Of a stretch of 64,000 nucleotides of DNA, positions 17,828 to 25,848 are shown one piece after another. Origin of the DNA: Bradyrhizobium sp. 1(2017) (GTDB lineage: Bacteria > Pseudomonadota > Alphaproteobacteria > Rhizobiales > Xanthobacteraceae); NCBI RefSeq assembly GCF_011602485.2, contig NZ_CP050022.2:4918001-4982000 (forward strand), written 5' to 3'. Made by a program: the position numbers and the translations under genes. The notes beneath the pieces were generated by a model that was given only the letters and a program-made list of their open reading frames with translations, was not told the origin of the DNA and ran no database searches. Every line of letters begins with the position of its first letter. The first letter of the stretch is position 1.

Positions 17828-18568
17828 TCACCGCTTGGCCGAGCGCCGGCCCGGATAGTGCATGCCCTTGGGATCGCGGAATTCGCTGCGATGGCCGCGC
17901 CGGTCCTCGGCGTGGAAGCGCTTCCGCTTTTCCGGTGAGCCGAACTGCTTGATCACCCGCCGGCCGTTGACCTTCTTGATCACGTAGCCGCCCTCGGTCA
18001 TCGAGAACGGCGCCTGCAGCGACCCCATGTGGTCGAACTTGGTGCCGCGGGGATGTTCGAACGGCTCGAACCAGGACGGGTAGACGAAGTTCGACATCGG
18101 AAAGCCGTTGACGAGGAACGCCTCCTCCTCCACGGCGTCGCAAACCTCATAGGCATATTGGGTGTGCCGGGTCTTTTCGGCCCACAGATTGGCCATGGGA
18201 TCGAGCACCATCTCGAACAGCTCGTGCGAGGCCGCGAGGCTGACCGGATCATCCTTGCCGAGCGTCTTCATGAAGATCTTCGAGATCGGCTGGCCCCGAT
18301 GTGTCAGCTCGTGTCGTCCGAGGAAGTTCTCGTGGGTGGCGTCGTCGAAATAGATCAACTGCCAATCGGTGGGCTTCGGCTTGCTGGTGACGTCGAGATC
18401 GACGGGGTAGCCCCAGACAGGGAGGAAATGCTCGTCGTAGCATTTCTGAAGCGCGGCGGTGAGCCTTCCCATCATCCGCTCGCTCATCATCTCCTCTGCA
18501 TAATTGATGCAGGCAATCCGGACCGGCTTCATCGACCGGTGGAGCAGTGCACGCCTCGCCTTCTTCAT
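17828..18568 (-). CDS. Hypothetical protein with HELFEM (zincin-like) motif
   Basis: The 246-residue protein has a basic N-terminus, a central AASHELFEMVLDPMANLW segment near residue 113 in which HE followed by hydrophobics recalls the first half of an HExxH zinc site, and a basic C-terminus (RKRFHAEDRRGHRSEF). The third zinc ligand cannot be assigned. Cys residues occur only at the N-terminal side (CINYAEE, KCYDEHF) and in VCDAVEEE. There is no signal peptide. The ATG at 18568 follows GGTGAGATCC; a GTG three codons upstream is possible. Function unknown. Confidence 0.65.
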   Translation of the reverse strand: MKKARRALLHRSMKPVRIACINYAEEMMSERMMGRLTAALQKCYDEHFLPVWGYPVDLDVTSKPKPTDWQLIYFDDATHENFLGRHELTHRGQPISKIFMKTLGKDDPVSLAASHELFEMVLDPMANLWAEKTRHTQYAYEVCDAVEEEAFLVNGFPMSNFVYPSWFEPFEHPRGTKFDHMGSLQAPFSMTEGGYVIKKVNGRRVIKQFGSPEKRKRFHAEDRRGHRSEFRDPKGMHYPGRRSAKR

Positions 18569-18659
18569 GGATCTCACCGCGCTGAAAAGAAATGGGTCGA
18601 ATGCCCCACCCTAGCACGGAACGGCCAACACACGTCAGGGCTGTATGGGCTAAAAGCCG

Positions 18660-19532
18660 CTACGTGCGCCGATTGACCACAAAGACCGCCGCCGCGCACA
18701 TCGCCATGCCGGCAATGGCGATGGCGTCCAGCTTTTCGTCGAAGAGCAGATAGGCCATCAGCGCCGTCACGGCCGGCACCAGGTAGAACAGGCTCGCGAC
18801 CGAGGTTGCCGCGGCGTGGCGGATCAGCCAGTACAACAGCCCGATCGATCCGATCGAGAGCGCCACGGCGAGCCAGGCGAGCGCGAGCACGAATTCCTGC
18901 GTCCAGTGCACCACGCGGTCCTCGAACAGGAAGGCTCCGATCGCGAAGAAGATGGTGACGGCCGCATATTGCACGAGATTGCCGGCGCGCCAGTCGATGT
19001 GGTTGCAGTAGCGGCGCTGGTAGAGCGTCCCGAGCGTGATGCTGATCAGCGAGACCACCGAGGCGAGCCAGCCGAGCCCGGCTTCGCCGGTCATCGGGCG
19101 GTTGTGCAGGATCAGGACGACCCCGCCGAGGCCAAGCACGAGGCCCGCCCATTGCACCGGCGTCACCTTCTCGCCGAGCCAGCGATTGGCGATGGTCGAG
19201 GTCAGGATCGGCTGCAGGCCCGGGATCAGCGCGGAAAGCCCGGCCGGAATCGAATGCGCGATCGCGATCGCGGTGCCGCCGAGATAAAAACCGTGAACCA
19301 GGATGCCCGCGATGGCGCTATGGGCAATGCCGGTGCCGTCGGGCCATTTCGGCCGCGCAACGCCAGCGATGATCGCCATCAGGCCGACCACGATCGCCAT
19401 GCGGATGGCGAGATAGGTCAAGGGATCGGCATTGTTGATAACGTATTTCGTGCCGATGAATCCGGTGCTCCAGAGCAGCACGAACAGGATCGGCGCGGCG
19501 CGGGCGGTCAGGGCTTCTTGATTGTGGTTCAT
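18660..19532 (-). CDS. DMT-superfamily (EamA) membrane transporter
   Basis: The 290-residue inner membrane protein has two tandem EamA repeats, about ten hydrophobic segments in all, with family patterns LWSTGFIGTKYVI near residue 19 and PAGLSALIPGLQPILTSTI near 97-115. Members export amino acids, metabolites or drugs; the substrate is not predictable. It lies 100 bp after an exported protein gene on the same strand. Length is typical. Confidence 0.9.
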   Translation of the reverse strand: MNHNQEALTARAAPILFVLLWSTGFIGTKYVINNADPLTYLAIRMAIVVGLMAIIAGVARPKWPDGTGIAHSAIAGILVHGFYLGGTAIAIAHSIPAGLSALIPGLQPILTSTIANRWLGEKVTPVQWAGLVLGLGGVVLILHNRPMTGEAGLGWLASVVSLISITLGTLYQRRYCNHIDWRAGNLVQYAAVTIFFAIGAFLFEDRVVHWTQEFVLALAWLAVALSIGSIGLLYWLIRHAAATSVASLFYLVPAVTALMAYLLFDEKLDAIAIAGMAMCAAAVFVVNRRT

Positions 19533-19632
19533 TGCCGCCCTCCTTGCCCCATGCGGGCCCTATGCGGCAATACGAATTTCCAGATGGGCGATTGCTGCCT
19601 GCTACGGACAGCGGCAGCCGCGGCTCAGCCGC

Positions 19633-20079
19633 TCACCATTCTTCCGGACAGGGGTCGATGATCTTCCAGAGCTCGACGCCGTTCTTGATCTTCTTCATGT
19701 CGGTGGTGAGCCCGCCATTGCGGCGGATCCAGTCCTTCACCTTGTCGGGATAGTAGGACATGAGGTCGGAGGTGCCCTCGGCGCTGGTGACCTTGATGCC
19801 GAAGGTGAAGGCCTTGTCGTAATAGGCCTGGTGGAAGCCGAGGCTGGCGCGCGGCGTCACGCAGATCTTGTTCATCGGCACGATGCCCAGCACGAGCGTG
19901 CAGGCCGAATTGCAGATGCCGTCGATGATGACGCGTTCGCCCTTCTCGCGCACCCGCTTGTACTTGGCCTTGTACTCCTCGACATAGCCGCCGTGGTCGC
20001 GGGTGATGTGCAGCTCGGCGCGCGCCGGCGTAGCGGCGGCGAAGCAGATCAACAGCAGGCTCAGAAGCGTGATGCGCAT
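19633..20079 (-). CDS. Periplasmic protein with ClpP/crotonase-fold-like motif
   Basis: The 148-residue protein has a signal peptide (residues 1-21, ending ARA). The IIDGICNSACTLVLG segment near residues 49-64 resembles the Gly-x-Cys-x-Ser-Ala-Cys turn of predicted periplasmic ClpP-like proteins (COG3904), in which the Ser would be the nucleophile; it is followed by ASLGFHQAYYD, where a His could complete the site. Three cysteines could include one disulfide. Activity as a peptidase is not proven by sequence. Confidence 0.65.
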   Translation of the reverse strand: MRITLLSLLLICFAAATPARAELHITRDHGGYVEEYKAKYKRVREKGERVIIDGICNSACTLVLGIVPMNKICVTPRASLGFHQAYYDKAFTFGIKVTSAEGTSDLMSYYPDKVKDWIRRNGGLTTDMKKIKNGVELWKIIDPCPEEW

Positions 20080-20368
20080 GGCGACGTGGCGGTTAAAGCC
20101 TCAGGAATGGACCGGCTGCGAAGGACCCTAAAATGATCCCTTGGGGCCAGCGACAGGATTCTTAACCGAATAGTCTTTGGTCATACTTGTGTGGGGAATT
20201 CGTTAAGCATCCGGAAAAGGCCAAAAATGGGCAGGTTTCGACCGCATGTCCGGCAATTCTGTCACACCCACCCGGAAATCTGCGGGATCGGCCGTCATTT
20301 CGGGCATCCGGGCCGCCCCAAATTGCTATAAACGGCCGACCAATTCGCGCGGGTTCCGGAGAATCGAG

Positions 20369-20632
20369 ATGAGCAAGTTGACGCTTGTAGCGGCCGTTGT
20401 GGCCCTGACGGCTGCAATTCTGGCCCCTGGCCTTGCGGAGGCGCGCGGGCATCACCGGTATCACCGTTCCTACGCCAACCCGCTGCCCTACCCGATCAGC
20501 TATCTGCACAATTACGGACCCGGCATCACCCCCGGCACCTTCGCCTATTACGACGGCCCGTCGACCAACCACTGCTACCGCGGCTCGGCCGCCTATATCG
20601 GCCAGGACGGCCGCCGGCACCCCTGCTACTGA
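20369..20632 (+). CDS. Small secreted hypothetical protein (His/Tyr/Pro-rich)
   Basis: The 87-residue protein begins after GGAGAATCGAG and carries a signal peptide (residues 1-24, AEA-R cleavage). The mature part has RGHHRYHRSY, a Tyr/Pro-rich stretch and two Cys (NHCYRG and the penultimate residue) likely forming a disulfide. It converges with the host-attachment family gene, and a 9-bp inverted repeat (20633-20641 with 20672-20680) spans the junction. Function unknown. Confidence 0.65.
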   Translation: MSKLTLVAAVVALTAAILAPGLAEARGHHRYHRSYANPLPYPISYLHNYGPGITPGTFAYYDGPSTNHCYRGSAAYIGQDGRRHPCY

Positions 20633-20665
20633 GGCGCCGCGCGTCCTTTTTTCCGCGGGCGCTCC

Positions 20666-21127
20666 TTATTTCGCGGCGCCCGACAGCAGTAATTGCTTCT
20701 CGATCTCGTAGACCGGCAATTTGACGAGGTCCTTGCCGACCTCGCCCTGAAGCGCTTTGCGCACGACATCCGAATAGTCGGCGCGGATCATGCCCAGCGC
20801 GCGTGGAGAAGCCACCATGGTCAGGGCCGAGGTCTCGCCCGCGCTGACGGCGGCATCGAGACGGCCGGCAAGGGTCCTCAGGAAGGCGCGCTCGGCCTCG
20901 TCGTGCCAATCGGTCTGCTCGACCGAGCTGCGCGCCCTGCCGGTCGCGCCATGCAACCGGCCCGGCGCATCGCTCCCTTGCGCGCCGGTCGAGGAATTGG
21001 GCTGTTCATGCACCTCCCTAGTGTAGAGGTTCGGAAACATCTCGTCGCCGAGATTTTCCAGAATGAGCGCCTTGCGCCCGTCGCACACGACCAGCCAGTC
21101 ACCCTTTTCGATTCTCATCTTGTCCAT
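20666..21127 (-). CDS. Host-attachment family protein (PF10116 type)
   Basis: The 153-residue protein matches the family first described as required for attachment to host cells: an N-terminal WLVVCDGRKALILENLGD strand, a central Gly/Ser/Pro region (SSTGAQGSDAPGR) and a C-terminal domain with TMVASPRALGMIR and YEIEKQL. The fold resembles the RNA-release-factor eRF1 middle domain. It is cytosolic, and the biochemical role remains unclear. The ATG at 21127 follows GGAGCTGCGCA; the frame is open further upstream without good start signals. Confidence 0.8.
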   Translation of the reverse strand: MDKMRIEKGDWLVVCDGRKALILENLGDEMFPNLYTREVHEQPNSSTGAQGSDAPGRLHGATGRARSSVEQTDWHDEAERAFLRTLAGRLDAAVSAGETSALTMVASPRALGMIRADYSDVVRKALQGEVGKDLVKLPVYEIEKQLLLSGAAK

Positions 21128-21440
21128 TGCGCAGCTCCAACCAACTTGTGAGCCTGCCCATCGAATTTCCCCGACCGGCTGGCTATGCGGCAAGACTAGG
21201 GACGAAGCCGCATCGACGAATTGCGCAGGATCAAGGATGCGGAGATGTCGTGCTGGCAGCGGGCGGCGCTAACGCAACGTTGTTGGTAAGACGCACGTAT
21301 CGGGGATGTCTGGCCTCGTGAGGATCACGCCTGCGGCGAGCTCGCTGAAGATTTGTTCATCAGCATTACATTTCGGCTCCGCCACAATTTGATCAGAACA
21401 TCATCGATATCCTGCGTCGCGTCAGCGAAGGAAGACATTC
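21128..21440. other. 313-bp intergenic region between divergent genes
   Basis: No gene, repeat or clear promoter is recognised here. It must contain the promoters of the host-attachment gene and of the Tyr/Pro-rich secreted protein gene. Confidence 0.4.
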
Positions 21441-21719
21441 ATGAATCTCAAGATCGGCCTCGTCGCCGCGTCCTTGTTCGGTGCCATTGCGGCATCGCCG
21501 GCGGCGTCCGCCATGCCCATCGCGCCCGCGCCTGCAGCACCGCAAATCTCCGACGTCGAGCAGGTCCGCATGGTTTGCAACGCCTGGGGACAGTGCTGGT
21601 GGCGCCCGAACTATTATGGGTACTACGCACCACGGCCGTACTACGGACCCCGGTACTATGGGCCACCGCGCTATTACGGCCCACGCTATTATGGCTATCG
21701 CGGCTATCGCCGCTGGTGA
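21441..21719 (+). CDS. Small secreted Tyr/Gly/Pro-rich protein
   Basis: The 92-residue protein has a signal peptide (residues 1-24), a segment with a Cys pair (MVCNAWGQCWWRP) and a C-terminal third of repeated YYGP/RYYG units ending GYRGYRRW. Such Tyr-rich tails suggest a disordered, aromatic, possibly surface- or peptidoglycan-associated peptide. The ATG follows GCGAAGGAAGACATTC. A clear terminator stands directly downstream, so it is a monocistronic gene. Confidence 0.7.
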   Translation: MNLKIGLVAASLFGAIAASPAASAMPIAPAPAAPQISDVEQVRMVCNAWGQCWWRPNYYGYYAPRPYYGPRYYGPPRYYGPRYYGYRGYRRW

Positions 21720-21725
21720 CATCTG

Positions 21726-21752
21726 AGGGCCCCTTTGGGGCCCTTCGCTTTT
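21726..21752 (+). terminator. Rho-independent terminator
   Basis: AGGGCCCC (21726-21733) and GGGGCCCT (21737-21744) pair perfectly around a TTT loop, followed by TCGCTTTT, six bases after the stop of the Tyr-rich protein gene. Confidence 0.85.
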
Positions 21753-22168
21753 GCAGGATCATGGATTGAACGGTCGCAGCCGGCTTGGAGCAATTCCAAA
21801 ACTGATCCAGATCAAAGATGAAATCCGCCACACCGTCATTGTATGGGCATGGCGGATTTGATCGTTTTCCGATGCCCTCAGACGGGCATGAACGTGCAGA
21901 CGCACTTGGAGAAGGAGCAGAAGCAGGCAGGCCGCAGCTTTGCATCTTTTGCCTGCCCTGCGTGCACGCGCCTGCATTTCATCGATCTGGCCTCCGGCCA
22001 ACCGATCGGCCGAGAACGTTGAAGATGACATTGATCTGCCGGGCACCATGGCATGATGTCCGAAATACTACGGCCCGAAATCCCATTTACTGAAGCATGA
22101 TGTTTCGCCATTGATGGCGATATATCAACGTTCATTTCATTGTCACATTTCAGCAGCCGGACAGACGC
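21753..22168. other. 416-bp intergenic region upstream of the AraC gene
   Basis: No gene is seen. A 14-bp inverted repeat with one mismatch (21817-21830 with 21850-21863, 19-base loop, arms of the type GAT(C/G)AAATCCGCCA) could be a regulatory or transcript-end structure. The rest holds nothing I recognise. Confidence 0.45.
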
Positions 22169-23134
22169 ATGTTGTTCGACGCCCTCGCCCCGTCCTCCGC
22201 GCTCCAACTGATCGGCTTTGCCGACGTCGACGCGTTTCGACCGATCGAGACGATGGAGGATGCGCGAAGCATTCCGCTCGACGTTGCGAACTTCGCGGCG
22301 GCCCGCGCCGTCGTCTCCCTGCCGGCATGCCGCATCGTCGTGATGAGATCGTTCGCGCGCATCCTCGACGCAGCCTATCGGATGCCGGGCGGGATGGTGA
22401 TCCTGCCGATGACCGACGACCTTCAGGCCAATTTCAAGGGCGTGAATCTCGACGCCCGCTTCTTCGTTGCGCTTCGCGGCAACGACGAATGTCACTACGT
22501 CGAACCCCAGACCAATCATCACGCGATGATCATTTTCTCGCCCGCCCTGAAAGACCGGGGCTGGTTCGATCGTGCCGACGACCTGCGGGCCCGTGTTGCG
22601 AACCGGCCGGCCCTGCTCCACGCACAGCAGCTCCTGCTCGACATCCTGCGAACCGCATCGGTACAGCCGCTCCTGTTCGAAACCACCGAGGCCGCCGCCC
22701 ATCTCCAGGAAGGCCTGCTGCTCGCGCTCGACGATCTGTTTCGGATCGATCCCCGGTTAGATCGAAGCACCACTGTCCGCGGCGATCGGTCGGTCAAACT
22801 CATTCAGCGGATCGACGATTACGTCGCAGCTCATCCGACCGCTCCGATCTATACGGCCGATCTCGCCAGCGAGTTTGGCGTCTCGATCCGCACGCTCGGC
22901 GGGGCGGTGAGCAAGGTGCGCGGCATGAGCCTGCACCAGTACATTCGGCTCAAGAGACTGTGGGCGACCCGCGTCCGCCTGCTCAAGGGCGGCGGCGCCA
23001 CCGTCGCCACATGCGCCCGCGCCCAGGGCTTTCATCACCTCGGTGAGTTCGCCGCAGCCTACCGCGCGACCTTCCACGAGACCCCCTCCGACACGCTGGC
23101 GCGCGGCCGGCAAATCCGGGTTCCGACGGGCTGA
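22169..23134 (+). CDS. AraC-family transcriptional regulator
   Basis: The 321-residue protein ends with a double helix-turn-helix of the AraC type (residues about 215-315: LASEFGVSIRTLGGAVSKV, then CARAQGFHHLGEFAAAYRATF, the standard second HTH with ETPSDTL). The N-terminal 200 residues are a variable sensor domain of the CbdR/OruR-like kind. It is alone on its strand with no obvious target gene; the upstream gap of more than 400 bp may contain its own site. The ligand is unknown. Confidence 0.88.
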   Translation: MLFDALAPSSALQLIGFADVDAFRPIETMEDARSIPLDVANFAAARAVVSLPACRIVVMRSFARILDAAYRMPGGMVILPMTDDLQANFKGVNLDARFFVALRGNDECHYVEPQTNHHAMIIFSPALKDRGWFDRADDLRARVANRPALLHAQQLLLDILRTASVQPLLFETTEAAAHLQEGLLLALDDLFRIDPRLDRSTTVRGDRSVKLIQRIDDYVAAHPTAPIYTADLASEFGVSIRTLGGAVSKVRGMSLHQYIRLKRLWATRVRLLKGGGATVATCARAQGFHHLGEFAAAYRATFHETPSDTLARGRQIRVPTG

Positions 23135-23204
23135 GGCTGCAGGCCCCTGACCGTGAGCGGCATCAAGCTCCGACGCGGAACAAATCTAGAACATCTGCAA
23201 GCCG

Positions 23205-23281
23205 TGGCGCGCTCGGAAGGATTCGAACCTCCGACCCTCGGAATCGAAATCCGATGCTCTATCCAGCTGAGCTACGAGCGC
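23205..23281 (-). tRNA. tRNA-Arg (anticodon TCG)
   Basis: The 77-nt cloverleaf, read on the minus strand, has acceptor GCGCTCG pairing with CGAGCGC, a D-arm TAGCTCAGCTGGATAGAGCA, an anticodon stem TCGGA/TCCGA around loop TTTCGAT (anticodon TCG, reads CGA), T-arm GGAGG-TTCGAAT-CCTTC and an encoded CCA end at 23205-23207. All stems pair, with one G-U in the T stem. Confidence 0.95.
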
Positions 23282-23432
23282 CCTGGCCCAGGAATTGGGC
23301 CGCAACCGAGACGCACCGGACCGCGGCTGGCAAGTCAGCACGCCGGGTGGCCTTCGGATGGGTTCGAATTAGCAGAGAGGCCGACCAATAAAAAGCCCTC
23401 CCCGCCTCCATCGAGACGGGTCGAAGGCATTC

Positions 23433-23984
23433 TTACCAGGTCGTGTTGAAGAGGCCGAAATGCGGCTGCTGTGCAACCATCATCGGACGGCCGGGCTGCC
23501 ACGCTGGATGGGTCCGGGCGACCTTGCGCTTCGGCTGAGCCGGCGCCGGAGAAGCCAGGGGGGCCGGAGAGCCCTGAACCTGGGCTTGGGCATGGAGTGA
23601 GCCTTGGGCCTGCGACCTGGAATCGGTCTTCCTGGCGGCGGCGGCATCGGTCTTCGGGGCCGGAGTGAACTGAGCGAACGTCTCGCGCACCCGCGCCTTG
23701 GCCGACATGTCGGCGAGAACTGGCGATGCGTTATCCGCCACAGGCGGCTGGGGCGCTGCGACGGCGGCCGTCTTGACCGTAGGCGTAGCAATCGTCGGCT
23801 GACTGGTATCGAGCACCACCCGCTCAGGCAAATGGCGATCGGACCTGATCCGGATCAGTGGCTGGTCGTTGGTGGCCGCCGCAACAGCTTGCACCGCGGG
23901 TGCCGGCGGCACCATGAAGTCCGCCGCAAACAACAGTGCGAGCAAAGCTCCACCGACAAAGATGAAATACCGAAAGATGGGCAT
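23433..23984 (-). CDS. Hypothetical membrane-anchored Ala/Pro-rich protein
   Basis: The 183-residue protein has a single N-terminal membrane helix (YFIFVGGALLALLFAADFMV, residues 5-24) and then a long Ala/Pro/Gln-rich periplasmic part with low complexity (AQAQVQGSPAPLASPAPAQP) ending in HPAWQP and FGLFNTTW. No domain is recognised. The ATG at 23984 was chosen over an upstream open frame because it sits directly before the anchor and follows GGAGCGCGGCCA. Its stop lies about 150 bp from the tRNA on the same strand. Confidence 0.65.
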   Translation of the reverse strand: MPIFRYFIFVGGALLALLFAADFMVPPAPAVQAVAAATNDQPLIRIRSDRHLPERVVLDTSQPTIATPTVKTAAVAAPQPPVADNASPVLADMSAKARVRETFAQFTPAPKTDAAAARKTDSRSQAQGSLHAQAQVQGSPAPLASPAPAQPKRKVARTHPAWQPGRPMMVAQQPHFGLFNTTW

Positions 23985-24146
23985 TGGCCGCGCTCCGCCC
24001 CCCGCATCCCCGCGTGGGCTCTTCGCCTTAACAGGCGATCCTCTAGTTGGTTCCTGGCCCCAGCCGTTCGGTTCAAATGGCAACGCCAAGTTTTTTGCCC
24101 AAGCCCTGCGTATGGTAACTTTTCCGCTACCGGAGGATGCAGCGCT

Positions 24147-24719
24147 TCACGCGCGGCGTGCTGCAACCAGCGAGCACTTCGCCTGGTCGGCATTCACATT
24201 GACGAAGCCGACGGCAATGCGCGCATAGGTCTTGCGGCTTTTCATGCTGACGGGATCCGCCAGCACACGGCTGCGCTCGGTGAGATGACTGCCGTCGCGC
24301 CGCGCGAACGCGCAGATGATCTCGATATCCTTTACGGCATAGTCGTTGTCGTTTCGCAGCGTGAACGTCACCAGCGCCTTGGAACCGAGGCCGCCGCGCC
24401 GCCAGGTTTGTGATGAGATCCTGAGACGACCGAGTTCTGCCATGGCCGCTGCTTGAGCTTCGGAAGCCGGAGCCACCGTTGCCGTCGCATCGCCCGAAGG
24501 CGCCGTCTCGACGGCTGCCAGCTCCGGGCTGCCCGTCTCAGCGCTATTGCTCTTGGAGAGAGGCAGCAGCATCCAGACGCCACAGCCCAGGATGATCATT
24601 GCCAGCAGCCACAGCAGGCCCCGACCAAACGAGACGCTCGCAATCGTCACGGCCCGTGCCACTCGCTCGCCGGTTCCGGCAAAACGTCCCAACCCGAACC
24701 AGCCAAGCCGAGCGTTCAT
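24147..24719 (-). CDS. Hypothetical membrane-anchored protein
   Basis: The protein has about 190 residues with one membrane helix (GLLWLLAMIILGCGVWMLL, near residues 34-52) and an acidic/Ala-rich spacer. The C-terminal domain (ALVTFTLRNDNDYAVKDIEIICAFARRDG) resembles a beta-sandwich such as those in FxLYD-type periplasmic proteins, with two Cys (IICAF, KCSLV). It lies upstream of another anchored hypothetical gene on the same strand; the two may work together, which is only a guess from position. The ATG at 24719 has a weak ribosome site; GTG at 24767 is an alternative. Confidence 0.6.
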   Translation of the reverse strand: MNARLGWFGLGRFAGTGERVARAVTIASVSFGRGLLWLLAMIILGCGVWMLLPLSKSNSAETGSPELAAVETAPSGDATATVAPASEAQAAAMAELGRLRISSQTWRRGGLGSKALVTFTLRNDNDYAVKDIEIICAFARRDGSHLTERSRVLADPVSMKSRKTYARIAVGFVNVNADQAKCSLVAARRA

Positions 24720-24895
24720 GATGACATCACCAATGCCGGCCCATGTTGGACGAACGGACTTGGGCACAGCTTACTTCAATCCCGAAGACAAACTAAGGTT
24801 CCCGCGCAATTGCGAATCGGCAGGGCGGTGGCGATCACCGGCTGGGGCCGCTAACATGCGCTGCAACATCGAAGACCGCGTTGGGAGAGAATGAA

Positions 24896-25279
24896 ATGCC
24901 AGTCGTCACTTGGGATCACGTCCATCTGCGCAGCCCCGATCCGGAGGCCACCGCGGCCTGGCTGCGCGACATCCTCGGTGGCGAGATCGTGCGGGCTCCC
25001 GGACGGATCGACGTGAACCTTGGCGGCGCCAGGATCTTCATTGCCCCGCTCGAGGGCGACAGCGCCGTCAGCCCGCCGCCCCCGCATCCGCATCAAGGCC
25101 TCGACCATTTTGGCCTGACCGTGAAGGACATCGACGCCGTCGCCGCCGAGATCAAGGCCAAGGGCGTCACCTTCACGCGCGAGCCGACGACGATCAGGCC
25201 CGGCGTGCGCATCTGCTTCATCCGCGGTCCCGAAGGCATCTCCATCGAGCTGCTCGAGCGGGACAAGAAATACACCTGA
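24896..25279 (+). CDS. VOC-family (glyoxalase/bleomycin resistance) protein
   Basis: The 127-residue protein has the two-beta-alpha-beta-module fold of the vicinal oxygen chelate family. Metal ligands are visible as His in WDHVHLRSPD, His in LDHFGLTVKD and Glu in GISIELLERD. Such small cytosolic proteins isomerise, epimerise or bind electrophilic metabolites, or act as lyases; the substrate is unknown. The start follows GGGAGAGAATGAA. Confidence 0.85.
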   Translation: MPVVTWDHVHLRSPDPEATAAWLRDILGGEIVRAPGRIDVNLGGARIFIAPLEGDSAVSPPPPHPHQGLDHFGLTVKDIDAVAAEIKAKGVTFTREPTTIRPGVRICFIRGPEGISIELLERDKKYT

Positions 25280-25497
25280 GGCGCGGTGATTATGCATTTC
25301 GCGGGCCAACTCTGAGTCGCAACGTCCGGCCTCGCCTCGCGATGAGGCCGTCATGATCGCGTCATAGAACGCCGGGACGAAGACGGTCCGCGAGCTTGCC
25401 AGCCGCCAAACTGCCGCGTTGCGCCAGCGGACGCGCTTTGGCATAAAAGCTCTACCGGCTACACCATTGGGCGATGGTGGCCGGCCGATGGGACGTT

Positions 25498-25848
25498 ATG
25501 AAGAACGGCCTCTATTCAATCCACGTGAGCCTGCTCGATGGTCGGGTCGGCAAGGGTAGCGGCGTGATCCTGTTCCGCGACGGCAAGATTCTTGGCGGCG
25601 ATGCCTACCTCTATTACACCGGCAGCTACATCGTGAAGGACAACAGCTTCAAGGGCGAAGTGCTGGTGCAGCGCCACACCTCGCCGCGCGGCAACGACAA
25701 TCCGCTGTTCGGAGGCCCCGCCCCGGTCGGCATCGGCGTCAGCGGCACCTTCACGGAGACGCGTGGGGAGATGACCGGTACTGCGCTGGTCGGCAAGGCG
25801 AGCCAGATCTTCGGCGCGACGCTGCACAGGCTCGCCGACGTCGACTAA
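25498..25848 (+). CDS. GrlR-like protein
   Basis: The 116-residue protein starts MKNGLYSIHV and continues with GKGSGVILFRDGKILGGDAYLYYTGSY, the pattern of GrlR-family beta-barrel proteins (quoted here only to show the GDxxxYYxGSY signature). GrlR represses type III secretion genes in enteropathogenic E. coli by binding the GrlA activator, but GrlR-like proteins are widespread in rhizobia without a GrlA partner. No type III genes occur nearby. Its stop codon directly abuts that of the convergent histidine kinase. The role here is unknown. Confidence 0.7.
   Translation: MKNGLYSIHVSLLDGRVGKGSGVILFRDGKILGGDAYLYYTGSYIVKDNSFKGEVLVQRHTSPRGNDNPLFGGPAPVGIGVSGTFTETRGEMTGTALVGKASQIFGATLHRLADVD

Noticed and set aside
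25498..25848. GrlR-like protein as evidence for a type III secretion locus
   Set aside because: No secretion apparatus, effector or GrlA gene is present; GrlR-like proteins occur widely without type III genes.
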